Shown here one piece after another: positions 17,730 to 25,556 of a stretch of 64,000 nt of DNA. Position 1 is the first letter of the stretch, and the number at the start of each line of letters is the position of its first letter. The notes below the pieces were generated by a model. That model worked only from the letters and a program-made list of their open reading frames with translations, ran no database searches and was not told the origin of the DNA. Source of the stretch: Streptomyces sp. NRRL F-6131 (GTDB lineage: Bacteria > Actinomycetota > Actinomycetes > Streptomycetales > Streptomycetaceae); the NCBI GenBank assembly GCA_000719695.1, contig JOHN01000053.1:1-64000 (forward strand), given 5' to 3'. A program made the translations under genes and the position numbers.

Positions 17730-17906
17730 GTGTTCTTCCACGGTGCGCGACGGGGCACAGACATCCCGAACCTAGCATCCGAGCAGAGTTCGGCCCGCAC
17801 CTCCGGCGGCTCTTCGGCTTTGACCATTTGTCACTTTGCATCCGCGGTCGGGACGAGGAGAGTTTGTCGCCACTCAACCCGCAGGGCTCTCTCAGAGGGG
17901 ATCTCC

Positions 17907-18752
17907 GTGTCTGCTTTCTTCCGGTTGGACTTCTGCGAGCTGCGCGCCCTCACGGAGCACGCCGGTCCCGGGCGCGAGCAGATCGGCCTGTCGCTGGGCC
18001 GCTGGGGCGTCGCCGGTCTGTCGGGGCTCCTCAGCCGTGACGACGTGCTGGCCGCATCACGGCTTCTGCTGTCGAAGCTTCTGCCCCACCCCGACAGCGA
18101 CTCCGACGGCCTCACCACCCTCCGCGGCAGCGAAACCACCGCCTCGGGCCCCGGCCGCGCCGGCCTCGGCCGGGACGCTCTCACCGCGCATACCGAGCGG
18201 GCGCAGCTCGCCGTCCCTCCGCGCCTGGTGCTTCTGGCCTGCATCCGTCCCGGTCGAACCGGCGGGCACCTCCTGCTCACCGATGGGCAGGCCGTCCTCG
18301 GCGAGTTGGCCACCTTCACACCCGCCGCATTGCAGGCTCTGCACTCACCGCGCGCGGCGTTCTTCGGCGGAGCCGACGGTCGGTTCACCCCCGTGTTCGA
18401 TCTCCTCCCGTCGGGCCGCTGGCGGATCCGGCTGCGGCAGGACGAGCTCGCACGGTTCCCCCCGGAGGCCGAGGCACACCTACCGGCTCTGCGGAGCGCC
18501 ATCACCCGGCACACGATCGCCCTGCGCCTGGCTGCCGGACAGGCCGTGATCATCGACAACTACCGTGTCCTGCACGGCCGAACGGCGTTCACGGGTGAAC
18601 GGCATGTACTCCGGGCCCTCGGGGAGCCGCACGAGGCCCTCGGCCTCGCGGACGGCCTGCTCGATCCGCGAGCGCACCTTCGAGCAAACACGATCGCAAC
18701 CGTTCCCGGCGGGATCCCCTCGGCCAGCCGTCGGCCGCCCGGCGAAGGCTGA
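17907..18752 (+). CDS. TauD/clavaminate synthase-like Fe(II)/2-oxoglutarate oxygenase
   Basis: The 281-residue protein fits the TauD/TfdA-type double-stranded beta-helix. The metal motif HTE occurs in GRDALTAHTERAQL, and the distal His and the 2-oxoglutarate-binding Arg are in IDNYRVLHGRTAF and the following GERHVLRAL. Such enzymes hydroxylate or otherwise oxidise small molecules or residues. It starts at GTG 17907 with AGAGGGG six bases upstream. It is the first gene of the strand that continues into the precursor peptide 106 bases later, so it may tailor the lanthipeptide. It is somewhat shorter than stand-alone TauD enzymes. The peptide-tailoring role is inferred only from position. Confidence 0.75.
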   Translation: MSAFFRLDFCELRALTEHAGPGREQIGLSLGRWGVAGLSGLLSRDDVLAASRLLLSKLLPHPDSDSDGLTTLRGSETTASGPGRAGLGRDALTAHTERAQLAVPPRLVLLACIRPGRTGGHLLLTDGQAVLGELATFTPAALQALHSPRAAFFGGADGRFTPVFDLLPSGRWRIRLRQDELARFPPEAEAHLPALRSAITRHTIALRLAAGQAVIIDNYRVLHGRTAFTGERHVLRALGEPHEALGLADGLLDPRAHLRANTIATVPGGIPSASRRPPGEG

Positions 18753-18824
18753 CCACCACCGCGCCGCACACCCGCCCACTGTTCTCTGGCGATCCGGGTT
18801 GCACGACCGTGTCCCGACGCCGGA

Positions 18825-18836
18825 TCCCGTACGGGA
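18825..18836. promoter_or_regulatory. 12-bp palindrome just upstream of the precursor gene
   Basis: TCCCGT and ACGGGA form the perfect palindrome TCCCGTACGGGA, ending eight bases before the AAAGGAGG ribosome site. It could be an operator or an mRNA hairpin that guards translation initiation of the precursor. Confidence 0.45.
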
Positions 18837-18858
18837 AACCACACAAAGGAGGAACCCG

Positions 18859-19026
18859 ATGGCCCAGCAGATCCAGGTCGACGTCCCGGCCGTCCCGGTC
18901 ACCGCGGACGACGACTTCGACCTCGACGTCTCGATCGTGGAGGTGGCCGACGCGGCCAGCCTGCAGGTGCTCACCGACGACGGCTGCGGCAGCACCTGCG
19001 GCGCCTGCACCACCGGCGTGCACTGA
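18859..19026 (+). CDS. lanA: FxLD-family lanthipeptide precursor
   Basis: A 55-residue precursor peptide with a near-consensus ribosome site AAAGGAGG seven bases before ATG. The acidic leader contains the FxLD box FDLD (20-23), the class I recognition motif for LanB. The C-terminal core, from about residue 34, reads LQVLTDDGCGSTCGACTTGV before the final His: three cysteines (43, 47, 50), Ser45 and Thr39, 46, 51, 52 for dehydration and ring formation, and an Asp41-Gly42 pair that suits isoaspartate-forming methyltransferase chemistry. No double-Gly or obvious protease site marks the leader end, so the cleavage point is uncertain. LanB, LanC and the methyltransferase follow directly. Confidence 0.85.
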   Translation: MAQQIQVDVPAVPVTADDDFDLDVSIVEVADAASLQVLTDDGCGSTCGACTTGVH

Positions 19027-19033
19027 CACGCCC

Positions 19034-19069
19034 CGGTCGGTGCCGCCGGCACCCCGGCGGCACCGACCG
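19034..19069 (+). terminator. strong hairpin between precursor and lanB (attenuator)
   Basis: CGGTCGGTGCCGCCGG (19034-19049) pairs perfectly with CCGGCGGCACCGACCG (19054-19069) around a CACC loop, followed by TCTCCTT. Placed between the precursor and enzyme genes, it can end most transcripts and protect the short precursor mRNA, giving excess precursor over enzymes. Confidence 0.65.
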
Positions 19070-19105
19070 TCTCCTTGCCCCGCCTTCATGGACCGAGGTT
19101 TCGCC

Positions 19106-22100
19106 ATGCGTTCATCCGTGCAAGAGGTTCCCTACCGCGCCGCCGGTGTGGCACTCGTACGTGCGGTCGCCCGCCCGGAGCCCACAGTGGCGGTCTGGCC
19201 GGCTCTCGCCGGTGACAGCCCCGATCGGACGGCCGCGCGGGTCCGCTGGCTCGGCGATGTCTGGGGGGACGGCGAACTCCGGGAGGCGCTCGTCCATGCC
19301 AGTCCCGCCCTCGCCGGCCGTGTCCAGCAGTTGCTGACCGTCGACGCGCCGGGATCACGGGAGGTTCGGCGCGCTGCGCTCTCCACCGCGCGCTACCTGC
19401 TGCGCGCGTCCGGTCGCCCCACGCCCTTCGGGTACTTCGCCGGTGTCCAGGGCGCCGTGTTCGGCCCGGCGGCAGAGCTTCGGTGGGGCAACGAGCACCA
19501 CGTCTTCGTGCGGAGCGGAGCCGCCTGGCTTGGCCAGTTGATCGCGCGGTTGGAAAGCTCTCCCGAGTTACTCCCGCGGCTCGCTGTGATGACCGACAAT
19601 ACCGCCCACGTACGCGGGGACAGGCTCGTGATCCCCCACCAGCCAATGACCCGGCCGGCCATCGGCACGGGGACGGCGGAGGTCACGCTCCGGCACACTG
19701 CTCCGGTCGCCCTCGCGCTCGCCGTCGCCCGCCAGCCGGTGCAGTTCCAGTCGCTGGCCGACAGGCTTGCCTCGGAGTTCCCCGCTGCGTCCTCCGAGCG
19801 GATCACCGGCCTGCTCGCCGAACTCGTCGCCAGGCGTGCCCTGATCACCAGCCTCCACGCTCCTGCGACCGAGCCGGATGCCCTCGGTCACCTGTTGGCT
19901 TCGCTGGAACGGGCCGGCGCCGAGCAGGTCTCCGACATCGCGAGTCTCGTCAGGGACCTGCGCGATACCGACGAGCTCCTCGCCGCCCGTAACCGGGCGC
20001 CAGGTCCGGCGGACCGTGCCCACGGAGCGACGAGGAACGCCGTCGAGCAGCCCGGAAGACCTTCACTGGCTGTTGACCTGGTCCTGGACGCCGACCTTGT
20101 CCTGCCCCGAACCGTCGCCCGCGAGGCCGAACGAGCCGCCCACCTGCTGGCGCGGCTCAGTCCCTTTCCGTGCGGGGTCGCCGCGTGGCGGTCGTACCAC
20201 CAGCGCTTCTACGAACGCTACGGTCGTGGTGCGCTGGTGCCGCTGCTGGACATGGTGGCGGACAGCGGGATCGGCTGGCCCGACGGCTACCCCGGCACCC
20301 GTCGTGCCGCAGCCCCACGCTTCGACGAGCGCGACGCGGCTCTCGCCGCGCTCGCGCAACGGGCGGCGCTCGACGACGCGCACGAGGTCGAGCTCGACGA
20401 GGAACTGCTGGCCACCCTGAGCCCGAGCGCCGACGAACCGCGTCTGCCCCCGCACCTGGAGATCTGCTTCCACCTTCTCGCCCGGAGTCAACGTGCCCTT
20501 GACAGGGGCAAATTCCGGCTGGAGGTGGTCTCCGTCTCCCGGGCGGCCGGGGTCGCGGTCGGACGCTTCGTCCATCTACTTCCGCCCGACCACCGTGCGG
20601 CGTTCACAGGCATGCTCGCCGATCTGCCCACCATGGACGAGCACGCCGTCGCCGCCCAACTCTCCTTCCCACCACTGTCCCCGGCCACCGGGCACGTAGC
20701 CCGCAGCCTTGCCACCGGCCGACTGGTGATCAGCCTCGCCGAGCACCGCCCGCGCGCCGACGGCGTCCTGTGCCCGGAGGATCTGGCGGTCGGCTGTGAC
20801 GGGCGTCGCATGTACCTGGCCGCACCAGCGCTCGGCGTGCGGATCGAGGCCGCCGCCACCCACGCGCTGAACCTGCGGGTCCACACCCCGCCGCTGGCAC
20901 GGCTCGTCACCGAACTCTCCCGCGCCCAGACCGCCCAGGTCACCCGCTTCTCGTGGGGCTCCCTCGGCTCCCTGCCGTTCCGGCCCCGCCTGCGCTGCGG
21001 ACGAGTCGTCGTCTCCCCCGCCACCTGGCGGCTCACCGCCGCTGAACTCCCACCCGTGCGCACATCTTGGGGGCAATGGGACGAGGCCTTGTCCGCGTGG
21101 CGTGAGCAGCGCGGGGTCGCGCGGCATGTGCTGCTGGCCGCCGACAGCCAAGGCCTGCCGCTCGATCTCGACCGGCCGGGCCACCGCGTCCTGCTGCGCA
21201 CGCACCTCGGCTCCGCTCCGCACGCCGACCTTGTCGAGAGTCCCGGTCCGGCGGACCTCGGGTGGGCCGGTGGCCGGGCCCATGAGATCGTCGTCCCGCT
21301 CACTGCCAGCCGGCCCTCGGCCTGGCCACGTCTGCCGAGGCCCACCGCCGCGCGGGTTCTGCGTCGCGGCCACGGCGACGCCCCCGCCGCCTCCCGGGTG
21401 CTCCTCGCCTCGCTCTACGGTGACGTGGAGCGCCAGGACAGCGTGCTCGGCCGCCATCTGCCGAGGCTCCTGGAGCGACTGGGAGCGCCGCCATGGTGGT
21501 TCGTTCGCTTCCGCGATCCGGACCAGCACCTGCGGTTGCGGATCACCCTGCCCGACGCCGCGGCCTTCGGGAACGCCGCCGGTGCGGTCAGCACCTGGGC
21601 TGCCGAACTCCACCAGGCGGGGCTGGTCTCCGAAGTCGTGTATCCGACCTCCTACGCGGAGACCGGCCGCTGGGGCGAGGGTCCGGCCTGGGCCGCGGCC
21701 GAGAACGTGTTCCGTGCCGATTCCGCCGCCGTCCTCGCCCAGCTCTGCTCACCCTCCCTGCCCGGGCGGCAAGCGATGCTGGCCGCCCACGCGGTCGCGA
21801 TCGCCGCCGGGTTCACGGGCTCGGCCACCGCCGGGTTGCGCTGGCTCGTCGCCAACGTCCCCGCACAAGCCCCGGCCGCCATCCCCCGGCCGATCTTTCG
21901 CAAGGCCGTGCAGCTGGCTGACCCCACCGATGGCTGGTCGGCGCTCCGTGACCGACCGGGAGGGGCGGCGATCGCGAACGCCTGGGTGGAACGCCACCGA
22001 GCATTGGAGGCCTACCGCCGTCACTTCCCGGGTGACAACACCGCCGGCGTCGAGGTGGACGACGTGCTCGGCTCGCTCCTGCACTGCAACTACGTCCGCG

Positions 22101-22192
22101 CGCACCGCATCGACTTCGACGACGAGGCCGAGGTCCTGTACCTGGCCCGCGCCGCAGCTCGCGCCCGCCTGTCCCGTGACGGTGACCGATGA
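19106..22192 (+). CDS. lanB: class I lanthipeptide dehydratase LanB (full length)
   Basis: The 1028-residue protein contains the glutamylation domain (about 1-700; RASGRPTPFGYFAGV is the conserved start of Lant_dehydr_N) and the C-terminal SpaB_C elimination domain (about 750-1020; SLYGDVERQDSVLG, WWFVRFRDPDQHLRLRI). Family enzymes use glutamyl-tRNA to activate Ser/Thr and then eliminate glutamate, giving dehydroalanine and dehydrobutyrine. I placed the start at ATG 19106, with GAGG seven bases upstream, rather than ATG 19088. Codon 155 (19568-19570) is the rare Leu codon TTA, implying dependence on the bldA tRNA. Its stop overlaps lanC (ATGA). Confidence 0.9.
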   Translation: MRSSVQEVPYRAAGVALVRAVARPEPTVAVWPALAGDSPDRTAARVRWLGDVWGDGELREALVHASPALAGRVQQLLTVDAPGSREVRRAALSTARYLLRASGRPTPFGYFAGVQGAVFGPAAELRWGNEHHVFVRSGAAWLGQLIARLESSPELLPRLAVMTDNTAHVRGDRLVIPHQPMTRPAIGTGTAEVTLRHTAPVALALAVARQPVQFQSLADRLASEFPAASSERITGLLAELVARRALITSLHAPATEPDALGHLLASLERAGAEQVSDIASLVRDLRDTDELLAARNRAPGPADRAHGATRNAVEQPGRPSLAVDLVLDADLVLPRTVAREAERAAHLLARLSPFPCGVAAWRSYHQRFYERYGRGALVPLLDMVADSGIGWPDGYPGTRRAAAPRFDERDAALAALAQRAALDDAHEVELDEELLATLSPSADEPRLPPHLEICFHLLARSQRALDRGKFRLEVVSVSRAAGVAVGRFVHLLPPDHRAAFTGMLADLPTMDEHAVAAQLSFPPLSPATGHVARSLATGRLVISLAEHRPRADGVLCPEDLAVGCDGRRMYLAAPALGVRIEAAATHALNLRVHTPPLARLVTELSRAQTAQVTRFSWGSLGSLPFRPRLRCGRVVVSPATWRLTAAELPPVRTSWGQWDEALSAWREQRGVARHVLLAADSQGLPLDLDRPGHRVLLRTHLGSAPHADLVESPGPADLGWAGGRAHEIVVPLTASRPSAWPRLPRPTAARVLRRGHGDAPAASRVLLASLYGDVERQDSVLGRHLPRLLERLGAPPWWFVRFRDPDQHLRLRITLPDAAAFGNAAGAVSTWAAELHQAGLVSEVVYPTSYAETGRWGEGPAWAAAENVFRADSAAVLAQLCSPSLPGRQAMLAAHAVAIAAGFTGSATAGLRWLVANVPAQAPAAIPRPIFRKAVQLADPTDGWSALRDRPGGAAIANAWVERHRALEAYRRHFPGDNTAGVEVDDVLGSLLHCNYVRAHRIDFDDEAEVLYLARAAARARLSRDGDR

Positions 22193-23451
22193 CCCGCCGA
22201 CCACACCTCGCCCTCCGGCTGTCCGACCGGATCGCCGAGTTGCTCGCCGACCCCGACGATGTCCCGAGTGCCTGGACGTCACAACCGCAGTGGTGTCAGT
22301 CGCTCGCGCACGGCGTTCCCGGCATCGCTCTGCTGCACATCGAACGGGCCGCCGTCGGCCGGGGCCCGTGGGAACGCGTCCGGGCCTGGCTGGCCGTCGC
22401 GGCGGACAGTCGGGTCACGTGTGGGGCCGACAGTTATCTCTACTACGGCGCACCGGCGTTGGCGCACGTCCTGAGCTGTGCGGCCGAGGCTCGCCCCGGT
22501 TCCTACCAGGGCGCCCTCGCCCAACTCGACCGGGTGGTGGCGGCTGAGGCCGTGCGTCGCTGTGCCGCGGCACACGTCCGGGTCGAGCGCGGCGGCTTCC
22601 CGGCGCTGGCGGAGTTCGACACCGTTCGCGGCCTGGCGGGCATCGGCGCCGTTCTGCTGCGCCGAGCCCCGCACGGCGCAGCGATCCGCGCCGTCCTCGC
22701 CCACCTGGTCCGCCTCACCGACCAGGTCGAGCGCAACGGCGAGCCACGTCCGGGCTGGTGGACCGCCGATGGCCCGTCCGGCAAGCCGGACCAACGCTTT
22801 CCCGACGGGCACGCCAACAACGGGCTGGCGCACGGGATCGCCGGGCCTCTCGCGCTGCTCGCCCTCGCCCTCCGCCGTGGTGTCGAGATCGAGGGCCAAC
22901 GTGAGGCGATCGGCACCATCCTGGCCTGGCTGAAGCGGTGGCGCGCCGAGCATGCCTGGCCGTACTGGATCACCGGCGCGGACCTGGCTGGTCCTGGCCA
23001 CGGACCGCTGGCAGCGCAGCGGCCGAGCTGGTGCTACGGCACCGCCGGGGTGGCCCGCGCTCAGCAGCTCGCCGCGCTCGCGCTCGACAACAGACATTTG
23101 CGCCACCAGGCCGAGACCGCTCTCGCCGCTGCCCTGCTCGACGTGCCGGCGCTCGCCGCCACCACCGACGTGTCCGTCTGCCACGGCTACGCCGGGCTCG
23201 TCCACATCGCCCATCGCAGCGCCGCAGACGCCGCGCCGCACACGGCCACCCGGCTGCGTTCGGCCACCGGCCTGCTCCTGGACACCGTCCACCGGGGGCG
23301 CACCGACCCCGACGAGCAGGCCCGCCGTCTGCTCGCCTCGACCGGACCCGCCCTTCTCGATGGGGCCGCCGGAACCGCCCTCGCACTGCTGGCCGCCGCA
23401 AGTGGGAACGTCCCGGTGACCCGGTGGGACGCCTGCCTCCTGACCGCCTGA
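22189..23451 (+). CDS. lanC: lanthipeptide cyclase LanC
   Basis: A 420-residue LanC-like cyclase with an alpha-barrel repeat pattern. The zinc ligands are visible: Cys282 in SWCYGTAG and Cys331-His332 in VCHGYAG. The family catalyses addition of Cys thiols to dehydrated residues, forming lanthionine rings. The start codon overlaps the lanB stop, so it is translationally coupled. The GHANNGLAHGIAG motif near residue 205, with His and the Gly-rich turn, is intact. With three cysteines in the precursor, up to three rings are possible. Confidence 0.9.
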   Translation: MTRRPHLALRLSDRIAELLADPDDVPSAWTSQPQWCQSLAHGVPGIALLHIERAAVGRGPWERVRAWLAVAADSRVTCGADSYLYYGAPALAHVLSCAAEARPGSYQGALAQLDRVVAAEAVRRCAAAHVRVERGGFPALAEFDTVRGLAGIGAVLLRRAPHGAAIRAVLAHLVRLTDQVERNGEPRPGWWTADGPSGKPDQRFPDGHANNGLAHGIAGPLALLALALRRGVEIEGQREAIGTILAWLKRWRAEHAWPYWITGADLAGPGHGPLAAQRPSWCYGTAGVARAQQLAALALDNRHLRHQAETALAAALLDVPALAATTDVSVCHGYAGLVHIAHRSAADAAPHTATRLRSATGLLLDTVHRGRTDPDEQARRLLASTGPALLDGAAGTALALLAAASGNVPVTRWDACLLTA

Positions 23452-23464
23452 CCAAGGACCGATC

Positions 23465-25552
23465 ATGACCACTGGCTGGATCCAGCACGGCATCGCCGTC
23501 GCCGACCGCCGCAGCATCGAGCAGTTCGCCGCCCACCGCCTTGCCCCCGTGCTCGCCGCCGCCCAGGACGGCGGCGAGCTGGACAGCTGGTGGTACATGA
23601 GAAAGGACCCGCTCCGGCTTCGCTACCGCGCCCAGGCGCCCTCAGCCATGGTCTCGTCGCTCCTGGACGCCCTCTACGAGGAGGGGCTCGTCGAACAGTG
23701 GAACCTGGGGATCTATGAGCCGGAGACCACCGCGTTCGGCGGCCAGGACGGCATGGAAGTCGCCCACCGCCTGTTTCACGCCGACAGCCTTCATCTGCTC
23801 GCCCGCGCCACACAGCAGGCGTCGTCGAACGTACTCGGCCGGGCCGAGACCGTTGTGGTGCTCATCAGCGCCATGCTCCGCGCCGCCGGCCTCGACTGGT
23901 ACGAACAGGGCGATGTGTGGGCGCGGTTCGCCGCGTTCCGGGACACTCCTCGTGCCGTCGCTCCCGGCCGCGCGGCCGACCTGACCTTCGCGATGCACCG
24001 TCTGATGGGCCTCGACACCCGCCGACTCACCCAGGACGGTGCTCCGCTCTCCGGGCACCGCCGCTGGGTCGACGTCTTCGAGACAACCGGCCAGGATCTC
24101 GCCCGCCTCAACCGCTACGGCCGTCTCACCCGCGGGTTACGTGCTGTTCTGGCCCACCACATCCTGTTCCACGCCAATCGCGCCGGGCTGCCGCTCGACC
24201 ATCAAGCAGCCCTGACAGCAAGGGCATTGGATGTCGTCTTCCAGTCCGGCGACGACCCCGAGCACTCGCAGCCGACCGTCCGCACAATCACTAGGGTCGC
24301 CCATATGACTACTCTCAGCAACGGTTCCGTCACTCCCACGTCCGAGCAGCTTCGCGCAACAATGACCGATCAGCTTCTCGATCGGGGGACCATCACGAGC
24401 GCGGCGGTGGAGAACGCCTTCCGCGCCGTGCCCCGGGAGCACTTCCTGCCCGGCATCCCGTTGGAGATCGCGTACGCGGACAGCCCCACCTACATCAAGG
24501 CGGACGGGAGCGGCACGCAGATCAGTGCCGCCTCGCAACCGGTCATCGTCGCCCTGATGCTCGAACAGCTCGCGGCCCGGCCCGGGGAGCGGATCTTCGA
24601 GGCGGGGGCGGGTACGGGGGTGAACGCGGCCTATCTGGCCACCATCGCCGGGCCGGAGGGGCACGTGGTGACGGTGGACGTGGACGTGGATCTGGTCGAC
24701 GACGCCAGCAGGCACCTCGCGGGCGCGGGCATCACCAACGTCGATGCCGTCCTGGGTGACGGCGCGCTCGGTCACCCGGCCGCCGCTCCCTTCGATCGGG
24801 TGATCGCGACCGTGAGCACCAGCGAGATGCCCACCGCCTGGATCGAGCAGGTCAGGCCGACCGGCCGGATCGTGCTTCCGCTGCGACTGCGCGGCACGGC
24901 TTCCCGCACGATCGCCTTCGAGCGAGGAGAGGGCGGCTGGGTCTCGGTCGACGATCAGCTCGCGGTCTTCATGCCGCTGCGCGGCAGCATGGACGACGCC
25001 CGTCGCACCGTCCGTCTCACGGACGAGGGCGACGTCACCCTGCAGGTCCACAAGGACCAGGGCGAGGCGGTGAACGCCTCCCTGCTGCTCGGCGTCCTCG
25101 GCAGCGGACGCCATGAACGGTGGACCGGCGTCACCATCCCGGTCGGCACTACTTATGAGTACCAGGACCTGTGGCTGGCCCTCACTCTGCCCAACTCCCT
25201 GATGCGGATGGGCGTGACGGGCGGCGCCCGGGAGCGCGGGGTGGTAGCGCCCATGTTCGGGTGGGGTGCCATGGCCACCGTCCGCGGCGGCTCCCTCGCC
25301 TACCTCACGCTGCGCCCCGGCAAGGACGACGCCGACGGCCGCAGGACCTACGAGACCGGCGTCATCGGCCACGGCCCCGACGGCGCCGCGCTCGCCGACC
25401 TCGTCGCCCAGGAGATCCGCACCTGGGACCACGGTTTCCGCAAGCGCACCCTGCGCTTCGAGCTCCCGGACGCCCCGGCCACCGCCGATCCGGCCGCCGG
25501 CCGTTTCGTCCTGGACCGCCCCCGCCACCCGATCAGCGTCTGCTGGGAGTAG
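23465..25552 (+). CDS. SpaB_C/thiopeptide-type domain fused to FxLD-system methyltransferase
   Basis: The 695-residue protein joins two enzymes. Residues 1-275 are a SpaB_C/thiopeptide-type domain (WIQHGIAVADRRSIEQF, SWWYMRKDPLRLRYR), the same fold as the LanB C-terminus. Residues 281-695 are a protein-isoaspartate-methyltransferase-like SAM enzyme of the FxLD system (VPREHFLPG, EAGAGTGVNAAYLA at about 378-391, VDVDVDLVDDA). In related class I systems (OlvSA type) this enzyme methylates a core Asp and leads to isoaspartate; Asp41-Gly42 of the precursor is the plausible target. The junction at about 24290-24330 is locally AT-richer and contains an ATG that would start a free methyltransferase but has no ribosome site. 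Codon 225 is TTA. Confidence 0.85.
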   Translation: MTTGWIQHGIAVADRRSIEQFAAHRLAPVLAAAQDGGELDSWWYMRKDPLRLRYRAQAPSAMVSSLLDALYEEGLVEQWNLGIYEPETTAFGGQDGMEVAHRLFHADSLHLLARATQQASSNVLGRAETVVVLISAMLRAAGLDWYEQGDVWARFAAFRDTPRAVAPGRAADLTFAMHRLMGLDTRRLTQDGAPLSGHRRWVDVFETTGQDLARLNRYGRLTRGLRAVLAHHILFHANRAGLPLDHQAALTARALDVVFQSGDDPEHSQPTVRTITRVAHMTTLSNGSVTPTSEQLRATMTDQLLDRGTITSAAVENAFRAVPREHFLPGIPLEIAYADSPTYIKADGSGTQISAASQPVIVALMLEQLAARPGERIFEAGAGTGVNAAYLATIAGPEGHVVTVDVDVDLVDDASRHLAGAGITNVDAVLGDGALGHPAAAPFDRVIATVSTSEMPTAWIEQVRPTGRIVLPLRLRGTASRTIAFERGEGGWVSVDDQLAVFMPLRGSMDDARRTVRLTDEGDVTLQVHKDQGEAVNASLLLGVLGSGRHERWTGVTIPVGTTYEYQDLWLALTLPNSLMRMGVTGGARERGVVAPMFGWGAMATVRGGSLAYLTLRPGKDDADGRRTYETGVIGHGPDGAALADLVAQEIRTWDHGFRKRTLRFELPDAPATADPAAGRFVLDRPRHPISVCWE

Positions 25553-25556
25553 CGCC

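Noticed and set aside
16116..17906. In-frame upstream extension of the 2-oxoglutarate oxygenase gene
   Set aside because: It runs antisense through the regulator and NUDIX genes; GTG 17907 has its own ribosome site and marks the start of the conserved domain.
24305..25552. A separate methyltransferase gene starting at ATG 24305
   Set aside because: There is no stop before it and no ribosome site, and the frame continues from the upstream domain, so a fusion is simpler. It remains possible as an internal start.
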